64,000 nucleotides of DNA from Colwellia hornerae (lineage in GTDB: Bacteria > Pseudomonadota > Gammaproteobacteria > Enterobacterales > Alteromonadaceae), in contig NZ_VOLR01000001.1 in the NCBI RefSeq assembly GCF_007954355.1, positions 186,001 to 250,000 on the forward strand. Reading direction: 5' to 3'. The notes beneath the pieces are model-generated. The model did not search any database, had not been told where the DNA came from, and saw only the letters and a list, made by a program, of their open reading frames with translations. Position 1 is the first letter of the stretch, and every line of letters starts with the position of its first letter. Position numbers and translations under genes: made by a program. Below, in pieces: positions 45,652 through 54,458 of this stretch.

Positions 45652-46290
45652 TTAGCTCCCTGGGAAAATATCAATAATATCAGAAGTTGGACGGTATAAC
45701 GTAATAAACAGATCGGTATCACCATCTTGCCATACTTCGATATCAATACCACGTGCTTGTTCTTCATCAAGCAAACTATAAAGTTCAAATTGTTCGCCCG
45801 CTTCATTTCCTTCATAGGCGCTCAAACTTTCAGTGCGATTATCTCTGCGGTGAAAATAGCCTACTTTTGCAAAAACTTGTTGCTGATATTGTGGACTACT
45901 CCAACCTGACGTTAATGAAGAATCTGACTTTTTCTCTAGAAAAGCTTCCCCTGGTTCATCAAATACCGTGGCAAACTCATCTAAATCGAAAAGTGACTCG
46001 ATATCTTGATGTTGAATTTTAAGGGCAAATTTAAGGTAAGTTTGGTCGTCATTTTCGATAGTTAGATAGAGTTCAAGGTTGTTTGCGCCTTGTAATACCC
46101 ACTCAGTTTGTGTGTCACTTTCAAACTCGTAGCAGTTAATGGCTGATACTTGAAACTGTTGTGTGCGTAACGATTCAGGTAAGGCGAAACTATCGGTCAA
46201 TACAATAATATCTTTAACCTTTAACTCTTCAGCTGAGTTAACTTGGCGTTCGTCTGCTTTCTTTTTAAATAGTCGCTTTAGAAAACTCAT
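45652..46290 (-). CDS. DUF2491-family protein (YjfK-like)
   Basis: A 212-aa acidic soluble protein with a basic N-terminus (FLKRLFKKKADER). The rest is strand-rich (ELYLTIENDDQTYLKFALKI, GIDIEVWQDGDTDLFITLYR). Order and size match E. coli yjfK in the yjfIJKL set; I assign it mainly from that context. Its molecular role is unknown; it may be a partner of the PspA homologue encoded 96 bases upstream. Confidence 0.65.
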   Translation of the reverse strand: MSFLKRLFKKKADERQVNSAEELKVKDIIVLTDSFALPESLRTQQFQVSAINCYEFESDTQTEWVLQGANNLELYLTIENDDQTYLKFALKIQHQDIESLFDLDEFATVFDEPGEAFLEKKSDSSLTSGWSSPQYQQQVFAKVGYFHRRDNRTESLSAYEGNEAGEQFELYSLLDEEQARGIDIEVWQDGDTDLFITLYRPTSDIIDIFPGS

Positions 46291-46386
46291 ATTCAGATCC
46301 CAAAAATCCGCCTAGTTGTTGGGAGGAAAACAGCTAGGCGGTTAAAACGGTGCTAGTTAACCAATAATGACTAACGAGCTTGTGTA

Positions 46387-47076
46387 CTACTTTTGTTTAG
46401 CTTTTAAACGATCTAATACTGAATTTGCACTATTATCCGTGCCACCAATACCTGCTTGTTTAAGTTGAGCGGCTAATGAATTATCTGAATTTTCAGATTC
46501 AAGTACTTCTGCTGCTTTCATTTGATCATCAAACTTCTGCTGCTTAGCTTTAATGCGTTCTAAAGAATCTTTAGCATTTAATAACTTAGAGTTACTTGAT
46601 GAAAAGTTGTCTGTGATTGCCGAAGTGGCTTTTTGCACACTTTCAGTCGTTTTAACCATAGAAAGTTGACGCTTATATTCGCCGACTTGACGTTCACTTT
46701 TCTTCACTAATTCTTTTAAACGATTTGCACTACCTGAAAAGCTATCAAGTGCTTGTTGTTGAGACGCTAGATCATTTTCCAAGGTAGAAATTTTTTCAGC
46801 AACGGCTAATGCTAACGTTTCATCACCTTTTTCAAGGGCTTGAACGGCATAGCCTTCGTGCTCAACAACTTCACGCTTTAAACGGTCAACTTCACGGCTT
46901 GATGACATTTGCTGAGCCATAACACCGGTAAGGTCACGTTTAGCTTTGGTTAAATGATTTTCTGAATCACGAATTTCTTGTTCAAAAATACGGGTAGCAT
47001 TTGAATCAACAATTGATTCACCAACTTCTGAAGCGCCACCTCGAATTGCGGTCATTATCTTTTTAAAAATACTCAT
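46387..47076 (-). CDS. PspA/IM30-family membrane-remodelling protein (YjfJ-like)
   Basis: A 229-aa ESCRT-III-like protein made of long helices with charged heptads (IFEQEIRDSENHLTKAKRDL, ALAVAEKISTLENDLASQQQ). It has the typical opening FKKIMTAIRGGASEVGESIVDSN. It should assemble on the inner leaflet of the cytoplasmic membrane to repair or shape it. The DUF2170 gene lies 24 bases upstream and DUF2491 downstream, the yjfI-yjfJ-yjfK order. No PspF/PspB/PspC genes are near, so regulation is not of the classical E. coli psp type. Confidence 0.88.
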   Translation of the reverse strand: MSIFKKIMTAIRGGASEVGESIVDSNATRIFEQEIRDSENHLTKAKRDLTGVMAQQMSSSREVDRLKREVVEHEGYAVQALEKGDETLALAVAEKISTLENDLASQQQALDSFSGSANRLKELVKKSERQVGEYKRQLSMVKTTESVQKATSAITDNFSSSNSKLLNAKDSLERIKAKQQKFDDQMKAAEVLESENSDNSLAAQLKQAGIGGTDNSANSVLDRLKAKQK

Positions 47077-47100
47077 AGTTTTTTTCCTTAGGGTGGTTAA

Positions 47101-47514
47101 TTAAATTAGGTACTCGCCCATGTCATCTATAATTTCCATCGCGTTACTATTTAAAACGCCTAGTTCGTGTTCGATATCATGAAATGATGAATTAATAGAA
47201 AGAGCGCCAAAAATTACGTATTTATCACCAATTTTTGAAAATGACGATAATGGCATTGGAATATTCATTTCTAACATGCTTACGTGCATGTCTTGTAGGC
47301 AATCAGGTTTTACTTCTTCTACGCCCCATAAGTAAGTGATACATAGAATTTGATCATCGGTTACAGAAACAAAAATTGGTAATTCTTCGCGGTCGATAAC
47401 AGTAATTTGTAAAACGTCCACTTCGCCTGAAATAGGCTGACAATCAAAAACCATCCCGGTTTCAGAATTGTCCGCTAAGCTATTTAAGTGATCAGCAATT
47501 TTATGGATATTCAT
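47101..47514 (-). CDS. DUF2170-family protein (YjfI-like)
   Basis: A 137-aa acidic soluble protein (AGxVF-type opening SETGMVFDCQPISGEVDVLQ, then EELPIFVSVTDDQILCITYL, ending in MEIIDDMGEYLI). Its order before a PspA homologue is that of E. coli yjfI. Function is unknown in the family. It is the first gene of the unit, about 90 bases downstream of two GACATA-N-TATGTC palindromes that overlap a promoter-like sequence. Confidence 0.75.
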   Translation of the reverse strand: MNIHKIADHLNSLADNSETGMVFDCQPISGEVDVLQITVIDREELPIFVSVTDDQILCITYLWGVEEVKPDCLQDMHVSMLEMNIPMPLSSFSKIGDKYVIFGALSINSSFHDIEHELGVLNSNAMEIIDDMGEYLI

Positions 47515-47568
47515 GTGATTCCTTATTCTGTGTTTGTCGTTAATAAATCTAAAAGTGAATATCTCTCA

Positions 47569-47581
47569 GACATATTATGTC
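47569..47581. promoter_or_regulatory. Operator-like palindrome GACATA-T-TATGTC
   Basis: A perfect 13-bp palindrome with the same half-sites as those at 47602-47618 and 51471-51487. Its centre is 35 bp from the next one. On the - strand it lies downstream of the predicted -10. Confidence 0.75.
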
Positions 47582-47601
47582 GTTGAGGTAAATTTAGCAC
47601 T

Positions 47602-47618
47602 TTGACATAATATGTCAA
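47602..47618. promoter_or_regulatory. Operator-like 17-bp palindrome overlapping a - strand promoter
   Basis: TTGACATA-A-TATGTCAA is a perfect palindrome. On the - strand its TTGACA is a consensus -35, with TAAATT as a possible -10 after 16 bases. A bound regulator would block the promoter of the DUF2170-pspA unit. Confidence 0.78.
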
Positions 47619-47649
47619 GTGCCGATTTGTATTATTTGTTATTTATTTG

Positions 47650-49356
47650 TCATTCTTGTAAATAGGCATTGTTCAAACCTTGCTGGTCGCGCCATGCTTT
47701 TTGGTGTAATTGATAAATACTATGGCTGCCTAAATAATTAATAGGAACATCTGCTTGGTCTTTATAAAAGCTTTTTGAAAACTCGAACGAATTAATCACC
47801 ATAGGTAGTGTTAGCCAATGATGTTCAATTGGTAATTTTTCTAAAGACTGTAAACGGTTAAGGGGGCTAGCACCACGTTTTGACGCTATCGTCCAACCCC
47901 ACTCGCCAAAGCTTGGCACATTATCGTGATATTGCTGAACATGAGCGAATTTAGCCGCTTTTACTGTTTTTCCAATCGCAATAAAAGCATCCTTGGCATG
48001 GTATGGACTTGCCGATTGTATGCCAATTAAGCCGTCACCTGCGAGTAACTGCTGTAAGCGCGCATAAAAATTAACAGAATAAAGTTTATTTAAATCAGGA
48101 TGGCTAGGATCCGGTAGGTCAACAATGATGCTATCAAAGGTTTTTTGTTGTTTTAACAAGGTATCAATCGCTAAAAAGGCATCTTCATTAATAATTTTTA
48201 CCCTAGGGTCTTGTAAACTTTTTTGCGTTAATTGATTAAGCTGAGCGGCCAACGACGGTGATAACTTTTCGGTAGGATCCAAAAATATTTGCATTAACTC
48301 GGCGTCTAAATCAATTAAGGTGACTTTTTTTGGCGACCACTGCAACACATCACGTAATGCTAATCCATCACCACCACCAATAATTAATATATTGTCGTGT
48401 CTAGCAGAGCCAGCCATAACCGGACTGACTAAATAACTGTGATAAATAAACTCATCAGCAGACGAAAATTGTAAACGGCCATTAAGATAAAAATTAATTA
48501 CACTTGGCTGGGCTGTTCCCATATGTCGTTGAGTAAAGTTTAGTTGTTGATAACGGGTCTTATCGGTATAAACAACTTTATCTAAATAGAGCAAGTTACT
48601 CATTTGGTTTAACCAGCTATTACCCGACTGATAAATAACGCAAATGGCGACCAATAGTAAAATATGAAGGGAAACTAAGGTTTTTCGCCAGGTGAGTTTA
48701 TTCCAAAAATGAAAGATAAAAATACCACCGACAATTAGGTTTAACGCGGCAGTTAATGCACTGGCTTTGCTAATATCAATTGATAATAAAAAAACAACCC
48801 AAACCGCAGCACCAATACCCGCCCCAACATAGTCGGCACCGTAAATAGTACCTAAGTTATTTTTTAAATGTTTTTGATGAATAGACTCTCTAATACGGGC
48901 AATTAATGGGATTTCCATACCAATGAAAAAGCCTAAGATGAAACCAAAAAAATAAGGACTATTAAAGGCGAGTTGCGAAAGTTGTTTTAAAAAACCACCT
49001 TGGGGCATGGAGTCGGGGGGTAAATTAAAGGTGTCTGCTAATACCTGTGGAAACGTTTGAGTTAGCGCTATTAAGCCACCTATAATCAAAATTGAACTAC
49101 AACCTAAGAAAGCAATAGTTAACTCTAACCAAACAAAGCCTTTGAACGCACAGGTGATCTTTCGCGCGGCAAAAGCACCTAAGCCCATGGCGACAATCAT
49201 TAAGCCGATCATCGCATAAATGGTACTTTCCATTGCGCCTAAAACACGACCAGCATAATGGGAGAGAAGGTATTCATAAATTAAGCCACAGCCAGCTAAA
49301 ACAGCCATGGTTAAAATAAGTAGGGTATCGTTCCAAAATAATTGTTTTTTATTCAT
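47650..49356 (-). CDS. Membrane-anchored polyamine aminopropyltransferase (SpeE-like)
   Basis: A 568-aa protein. The N-terminal 220-240 residues form about seven membrane helices (LILTMAVLAGCGLIYEYLLS and onwards). The C-terminal half is a spermidine-synthase domain with the SAM-site ILIIGGGDGLALRDVL, the acidic VTLIDLDAEL and the catalytic region DSIIVDLPDPSHPDLNKLYS. It probably transfers aminopropyl groups from decarboxylated SAM to an amine near the membrane. The open frame begins at 49419, but its first 21 codons are the dispersed repeat, so ATG 49356 is chosen. The gene follows DUF350 on the - strand after a terminator. Confidence 0.8.
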   Translation of the reverse strand: MNKKQLFWNDTLLILTMAVLAGCGLIYEYLLSHYAGRVLGAMESTIYAMIGLMIVAMGLGAFAARKITCAFKGFVWLELTIAFLGCSSILIIGGLIALTQTFPQVLADTFNLPPDSMPQGGFLKQLSQLAFNSPYFFGFILGFFIGMEIPLIARIRESIHQKHLKNNLGTIYGADYVGAGIGAAVWVVFLLSIDISKASALTAALNLIVGGIFIFHFWNKLTWRKTLVSLHILLLVAICVIYQSGNSWLNQMSNLLYLDKVVYTDKTRYQQLNFTQRHMGTAQPSVINFYLNGRLQFSSADEFIYHSYLVSPVMAGSARHDNILIIGGGDGLALRDVLQWSPKKVTLIDLDAELMQIFLDPTEKLSPSLAAQLNQLTQKSLQDPRVKIINEDAFLAIDTLLKQQKTFDSIIVDLPDPSHPDLNKLYSVNFYARLQQLLAGDGLIGIQSASPYHAKDAFIAIGKTVKAAKFAHVQQYHDNVPSFGEWGWTIASKRGASPLNRLQSLEKLPIEHHWLTLPMVINSFEFSKSFYKDQADVPINYLGSHSIYQLHQKAWRDQQGLNNAYLQE

Positions 49357-49384
49357 AAATATAAAGCGCTCGACACCTTCAACA

Positions 49385-49418
49385 ACAGGTGAACGCGATA
49401 TACCGTTCACCCTGAACA
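49385..49418 (-). repeat. REP-like dispersed repeat (copy 2)
   Basis: On the - strand the 23-base core at 49418-49396 matches the one at 44261-44283 in 21 of 23 positions and continues into GCGTTCACC. On the + strand GGTGAACG and CGTTCACC form a perfect 8-bp inverted repeat around 8 bases (49388-49411). Confidence 0.7.
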
Positions 49419-49420
49419 TA

Positions 49421-49456
49421 AAAAAGCTTTAAGAGTTTATGCTCTTAAAGCTTTTG
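49421..49456 (-). terminator. Strong hairpin terminator between DUF350 and the aminopropyltransferase gene
   Basis: AAAAGCTTTAAGAG and CTCTTAAAGCTTTT pair perfectly over 14 bp around a 6-base loop, with A/T runs on both sides. It should end transcription of the DUF350 unit, at least partly, before the speE-like gene. Confidence 0.82.
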
Positions 49457-49477
49457 GGTATAAAGAGGGAATGAAGG

Positions 49478-50380
49478 CTATGCCATCAATGCGGTGAGTA
49501 TAAGGGCAATTGAAATACTCGTTGCCATTTCAACACAAGCAACGCCGATATTTTGCTGTTGATCTACTTCTTCAACTAAGTTAATCCCCCAAAGCACAAT
49601 ACGTTTGGCAATTGCGGTTAACAAAGCGACCAATAGCGTCATCACAATAGCGAATACAAACCAAGAGACTAAATTATTTAATAACGTTTCAGGAGAGTAC
49701 GTTAAAAAGTGACTTGCTGCGGTAACGGCTAAAGCGGTACTAATCAACTGACCGGCATAACGAATGGCAAGGGCGGTTTGTCCTCGAGCAAAGGCTTCTT
49801 GCAGGCAATCGCCTTGATTATTTTTAGCGTATTGGCGCTCTTTTAAACGAGTGACCATGAGCAAAATAGCTTGAGAAATAATAAAACCGGCAATAATGGC
49901 GATAAAGGTATCGACATCTAAACCATGTACCCAAAGTAATACCGCGCGAATGATAATAGCGGTAGCAATGGCGCCAGCAGCATCAACAATACCTATGGTT
50001 ATGTTTTCGTTTAAAATTTCTTGTGTTTTATTGAGATGTTGTAGTGATAACTTGTCATGGATAACTCGACCAATTTTTATCAGTATTAAGCCTAATGTGC
50101 CATAAGCGAACATACCAATAAATTCCATCCAGTAACTTGGCGCATTTTCACCGCTTATGGCGCCGGTAAGCACAATACCTAAGGCAGCAACACTCCCTGC
50201 GACACTGATGCCAAAAGCAAAGTTGTCTTTTTGGGCTAGCTCTTGCGTGGAGTTAACTTTAGCGGATAAACCTGAAATAAAACGCATTGCACCTAATAAA
50301 ACAATCGCAATAGAGATATCAATGACTAAGTAAATTAATAAATCTTGATTTAGGGCAGTAATTTCAAAAAATGTATTCAT
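49478..50380 (-). CDS. DUF350-family membrane protein (YjfL-like, duplicated)
   Basis: A 300-aa inner-membrane protein with about eight hydrophobic helices. They are arranged as two similar halves (DISIAIVLLGAMRFISGLSA ... GTLGLILIKIGRVIHDKL; then ENITIGIVDAAGAIATAIII ... VALLTAIAKRIVLWGINLVE), as in DUF350 proteins. The biochemical role is unknown, but the family travels with PspA, K+ channels and polyamine enzymes. It follows the lipoprotein gene after 22 bases, so both are likely one unit. Confidence 0.8.
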   Translation of the reverse strand: MNTFFEITALNQDLLIYLVIDISIAIVLLGAMRFISGLSAKVNSTQELAQKDNFAFGISVAGSVAALGIVLTGAISGENAPSYWMEFIGMFAYGTLGLILIKIGRVIHDKLSLQHLNKTQEILNENITIGIVDAAGAIATAIIIRAVLLWVHGLDVDTFIAIIAGFIISQAILLMVTRLKERQYAKNNQGDCLQEAFARGQTALAIRYAGQLISTALAVTAASHFLTYSPETLLNNLVSWFVFAIVMTLLVALLTAIAKRIVLWGINLVEEVDQQQNIGVACVEMATSISIALILTALMA

Positions 50381-50402
50381 GTTAATTCCTATATCCTACT
50401 CG

Positions 50403-51368
50403 TTATTTGCCGCGTCTAAAGCTGCGAGATGTGGTACTTTTGCTGTTTCTAAAGCTGGAGCTTTTTGAGTAGCTAGATTTTTTTGCGTATGAACTATTGG
50501 TACTAAAACGCTTGGCACTGGTTTGTGCGGTACTACTTTGTTTAGAAAGGCTAGATGAACCGGTTCTACTTTTACTGTAAGTACTGCTGTATTTTTGGCC
50601 ACGGCTTTGAAATGATTTCTTTGTACGGGTATCTAAATCATTTTGTTTTTTTAATTGGCTTGGTGAACTATAGCGAGTACGGCCGTAATCATTATAGTAA
50701 CTGTAGTTTCTTGAACGTCCCCAATCATTGTATGAAGTACGGCGTGAGCCAAATACATCACCCATCATTGAATACATGCCATACCACGCCCAAAAAGACA
50801 TACCATTACTGCCTTGCGTCCAACTACCGTAACTTGGATTGCCAATTAACTGTTCACCCGTACCGAAGTCCTGAGCATTATTGGCTTGTTTACTTTGTGC
50901 TTTTGATAGTGAGTTAACGCGCGGTAAAACTCCATCAGACATGTCAGCGAGCACATTGAGCGGGTCGCTTAACGCATCAGAATAAAGTACCGGATCAGCG
51001 GCAAGGTAAATGTTAACCAGTTCGTTGAAAATGTCTTCCTTACTGGCAAACATACCCGGTTGATTTTTAACGGTTGCTAAGCGGTCGAGCAGCGACAAAT
51101 ACATCGGGCCTTTTGTCGTCGCATCTTTTTTAAATTCGTCTATTAATTGTGTAAGATTAGGTTTTTGCTGTTTAAGTTTATCAGCATACTGATGAATTAA
51201 ACTGGCATTACGTACCTGGCCACCGGTTAAAGCGTCCGCTAATTGTTGGATACGAAGCTCAGTGATTGGCGTTTGTTGTTTAATTTTTTCTTCGAAGGGA
51301 TCAGAGCAACCGACTAAGAAAATAATCAAGCTTAAAAAAGCGTATTTGATGTGTTGCATTCCTGCCAT
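50403..51368 (-). CDS. Lipoprotein with Ser/Arg/Tyr-rich tail, function unknown
   Basis: A 321-aa lipoprotein (lipobox FLVGC, Cys 21). Residues about 30-170 are helical and soluble (LADALTGGQVRNASLIHQYA, MYLSLLDRLATVKNQPGMF). A Gly/Trp/Met-rich turn (MSFWAWYGMYSMMGDVFGSR) follows. The last 110 residues are low-complexity and very basic, rich in Ser, Arg, Lys and Tyr (NYSYYNDYGRTRYSSPSQLK). The layout recalls E. coli YgiB/YjfM (DUF1190), which sits in the related yjf cluster, but I do not recognise direct homology. GAGGAC precedes ATG 51368. A 17-bp GACATA palindrome lies about 100 bases upstream. Confidence 0.7.
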   Translation of the reverse strand: MAGMQHIKYAFLSLIIFLVGCSDPFEEKIKQQTPITELRIQQLADALTGGQVRNASLIHQYADKLKQQKPNLTQLIDEFKKDATTKGPMYLSLLDRLATVKNQPGMFASKEDIFNELVNIYLAADPVLYSDALSDPLNVLADMSDGVLPRVNSLSKAQSKQANNAQDFGTGEQLIGNPSYGSWTQGSNGMSFWAWYGMYSMMGDVFGSRRTSYNDWGRSRNYSYYNDYGRTRYSSPSQLKKQNDLDTRTKKSFQSRGQKYSSTYSKSRTGSSSLSKQSSTAQTSAKRFSTNSSYAKKSSYSKSSSFRNSKSTTSRSFRRGK

Positions 51369-51470
51369 AGTGTCCTCAAAAATGCTATGGTTAACATATA
51401 CTCAGGTTATTTGAGTACGAATTTGCTATCTATATGTCTAATATATATAACCCGGTATTAATAGCATCAT

Positions 51471-51487
51471 AGACATAATATGTCTAT
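51471..51487. promoter_or_regulatory. Operator-like 17-bp palindrome upstream of the lipoprotein-DUF350 unit
   Basis: TAGACATA-A-TATGTCTA is a perfect palindrome sharing the GACATA-N-TATGTC core with the two sites near 47.6 kb. A lone half-site TATGTC occurs at 51433-51438. It lies between the divergent lipoprotein and glnE genes. Confidence 0.75.
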
Positions 51488-51553
51488 TAATTCGTGATTT
51501 CATTTGAAATTCTTCTTCCTTATCTTTTGCATAGTTAACAAATGGGTCATTAA

Positions 51554-54427
51554 ATGAATAAATCAACTCAGCTGCCAAATATACTTTCTCTTCAACAGCA
51601 AAAAAGCACGCAATTGTTTAATCATCAATATCCTGAAGCAACCACCAATTTGTCCAAGCAGCAACTCGCCGATTTTCAACAGGCATTAATGGCAAGTGAC
51701 TTTATATTAAACAGTGCATTGCAGTGCCCTGAAATTGTGGTGTCTTTATTTGCAACTGAACGAGTTTACCAAACTGACTGTCCCAATTATCAGCAAATGC
51801 TTACTGAGCTAATTGCCCCTTGTGAAAGTGAAGAGCAATTACATAAAGTTTTACGGAAATTTCGTTTACAAGAAATGGTGAATATTGCTGTTGCTGACTT
51901 GTTATTTGAGCTTGAATTAACCTTGTCGTTAGAGCGTTTATCGGAACTCGCTGACCAGCTTATTTTAGCGGCATTAAACTGGTTAACATCTTTTTGCCAA
52001 GGTAAGTGGGGAGTTCCAACCAGCAAAAGTGGTGAAGTTCAGCAACTGTTAGTATATGGCATGGGCAAGCTAGGCGGGCGCGAATTAAATTTTTCTTCTG
52101 ATATCGATCTTATCTTTACCTACCCGGAAATGGGCGAAACTCAAGGAGCCAGGCGTAGTCTTGATAATCAGCAATTTTTTATTCGTTTGGCACAAAAATT
52201 AATTACTGCCTTACATCAAAAAACAGCCGATGGTTTTGTTTATCGCGTGGATATGCGTTTACGTCCTTTTGGCGAAAGTGGTCCACTTGTTTTAACCTTT
52301 AATGCCATGGAAGATTATTACCAAGAGCAAGGGCGTGACTGGGAACGTTATGCGATGCTTAAAGCGCGTCTTATTGGTCACGGTAAATATCATGATCAAC
52401 TTTCAACCATACTTCGTCCTTTTGTTTATCGTCGCTATATTGATTTTAGTGTTATCGATAGCTTACGCCGTATGAAAATGATGATTGCGCAAGAAGTGCG
52501 TCGTAAGCAATTAAATAACAATATAAAACTCGGTGCTGGTGGTATTCGAGAAGTTGAATTTATAGTACAAGTGTTTCAGCTTATTCGTGGTGGACGGATA
52601 AAAGAATTACAACATCGTCGCTTATTAACAGTGTTGCCTATCTTAGTTGAGAAAGAAGAAATTACTGCTGAGAATGAAGCTGTACTGACCGCTGCTTATT
52701 GTTTTTTACGACGAGTCGAGAATATTATTCAAGCGTTAAATGATCAACAAACTCAGACCCTGCCAGATAATGACTTGGATCAAACACGTTTATTATGGGC
52801 TCTTAATCACCAACAATGTCAAACATGGTCAGAATTCCTTGAATTTTTAGCGCTACAAATGAACGGTGTTCATCAGGAGTTTTGTGCGCTTATTGGCGAA
52901 GAGAGTCCTAATCACCAAGCGAAAGATCAGCATTGGAGCGCACTATGGGACAGTAAATGGTCAGACGAGGAAAGTATTGCTTGGATAGAGCAGGTTAGTG
53001 TCTTCGTTGATGCTAAAAAAATATGGAGTCTGCTTGCTGAATTTAGAGCTGAGATGGAAAAACGCAGTATTGGTAATCGAGGACGTGGCGTACTCGATAA
53101 GTTAGTCCCGGTTTTAATGTGGCATATACAACAAGAGCATAGTGGCCACTTTACACTAGAGCGGGTCTTAATTATCTTTAATAAGATATCAACGCGTACC
53201 GCTTATATTGAATTACTCTTTGAAAATGAAGGTGCCTTAAAGCACCTAATCAAATTGTGTTTTCAAAGTAGTTGGATAGCAGAGCATCTTGCCAAATATC
53301 CAATATTATTAGATGAATTAATCGATCCTAAATTGTTACACAACCCGCCAGAACTCAGTAGTTATTCAGCTGACTTAAGGCAAGCTATGTTGCGGATACC
53401 TGAAGAGGATCAAGAAGCGCAAATGGACATGTTAAGGCAATTTAAACAAGCCCAACATTTGCGTATTGCCACTGGGGATATTTGTGGGATTTTACCCGTC
53501 ACTAAGGTTAGTGATCATTTAACAGCCCTTGCCGAGGCGATTATTGAAGAAGTTATTCATTTGGCTTGGCAACAGATCTCTCAACGTTTTGGTGTGCCAA
53601 CGTCAACGGTTGGTCAAGATCACAAAGGTTTTTCTGCGATTGGCTATGGAAAAATGGGGGGCATAGAATTAAGTTATAGTTCGGACTTAGATTTGGTTTT
53701 TGTTCATAATAGTCAAAGTAATGAAGTCACAAACGGTTTAAAGCAGATCCCCGCTTCGCAATTTTATATGAAGCTAGCACAGCGTATCATGCACATTTTT
53801 AATACGCGTATGGCCAGTGGTATTTTGTATGAGCTAGATATGCGGCTCCGTCCTTCTGGTAATTCTGGGTTGTTGGTCGTTCATGTTGATACTTTTGCAC
53901 AATATCAGCGAGAAGAAGCGTGGACATGGGAACATCAAGCGTTAGTAAGAGCTCGTACTGTATTTGGTAATCCTGAATTAGCAAATAAGTTCTCAGCAAT
54001 AAGGCAAGAAATACTGACCTGCGTGCGTGAACGAGAAAATGTTAGTACCGATGTATTAAAAATGCGTGCAAAAATGCGTGCACATCTAGATAAATCAACA
54101 TCGGCTGATACTGATATTAAGCAAGGCGAAGGTGGGTTAGTTGATATCGAATTTCTAGTTCAATTCCTTGTGCTTAGCGAAAGTTCAAAGCACCCAGAGC
54201 TTTGCAAATATTCTGATAATGTACATTTGCTTAAAGAGCTACAACGCTGCGGTGTAATAAGTATCGAACAACAAAAGCAGCTAACCACGAGTTATTGCAC
54301 GTTACGTGATTTGGGTCACCACGCGACCTTAAAAAATGAGCAGCAATTATTGACTAAGCTAGACTTCGAAGTAATAGCTGAAAACGTTGCTACAATTTGC
54401 CAGTCACTGTATAAAAAATCCTTATAA
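51554..54427 (+). CDS. glnE: Bifunctional glutamine-synthetase adenylyltransferase/deadenylase GlnE
   Basis: Adds AMP to or removes it from glutamine synthetase in response to nitrogen status. The 957-aa protein has two nucleotidyltransferase domains, each with the GxGKxGGxELxxSSDxDL signature: YGMGKLGGRELNFSSDIDLI (near residue 175) and IGYGKMGGIELSYSSDLDLV (near 695). A PII-responsive helical region links them. Length and order match the E. coli protein. It is monocistronic and convergent to the TcpQ-like gene; a weak hairpin (AGAGACG/CGTCTTT) lies at 54446-54469. Confidence 0.96.
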   Translation: MNKSTQLPNILSLQQQKSTQLFNHQYPEATTNLSKQQLADFQQALMASDFILNSALQCPEIVVSLFATERVYQTDCPNYQQMLTELIAPCESEEQLHKVLRKFRLQEMVNIAVADLLFELELTLSLERLSELADQLILAALNWLTSFCQGKWGVPTSKSGEVQQLLVYGMGKLGGRELNFSSDIDLIFTYPEMGETQGARRSLDNQQFFIRLAQKLITALHQKTADGFVYRVDMRLRPFGESGPLVLTFNAMEDYYQEQGRDWERYAMLKARLIGHGKYHDQLSTILRPFVYRRYIDFSVIDSLRRMKMMIAQEVRRKQLNNNIKLGAGGIREVEFIVQVFQLIRGGRIKELQHRRLLTVLPILVEKEEITAENEAVLTAAYCFLRRVENIIQALNDQQTQTLPDNDLDQTRLLWALNHQQCQTWSEFLEFLALQMNGVHQEFCALIGEESPNHQAKDQHWSALWDSKWSDEESIAWIEQVSVFVDAKKIWSLLAEFRAEMEKRSIGNRGRGVLDKLVPVLMWHIQQEHSGHFTLERVLIIFNKISTRTAYIELLFENEGALKHLIKLCFQSSWIAEHLAKYPILLDELIDPKLLHNPPELSSYSADLRQAMLRIPEEDQEAQMDMLRQFKQAQHLRIATGDICGILPVTKVSDHLTALAEAIIEEVIHLAWQQISQRFGVPTSTVGQDHKGFSAIGYGKMGGIELSYSSDLDLVFVHNSQSNEVTNGLKQIPASQFYMKLAQRIMHIFNTRMASGILYELDMRLRPSGNSGLLVVHVDTFAQYQREEAWTWEHQALVRARTVFGNPELANKFSAIRQEILTCVRERENVSTDVLKMRAKMRAHLDKSTSADTDIKQGEGGLVDIEFLVQFLVLSESSKHPELCKYSDNVHLLKELQRCGVISIEQQKQLTTSYCTLRDLGHHATLKNEQQLLTKLDFEVIAENVATICQSLYKKSL

Positions 54428-54458
54428 GCTATACCAGATCATCACAGAGACGTTATTA

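Noticed and set aside
49357-49419. First 21 codons of the open frame ahead of the aminopropyltransferase
   Set aside because: They are made by the dispersed repeat seen also at 44.26 kb; the natural N-terminus begins at ATG 49356.
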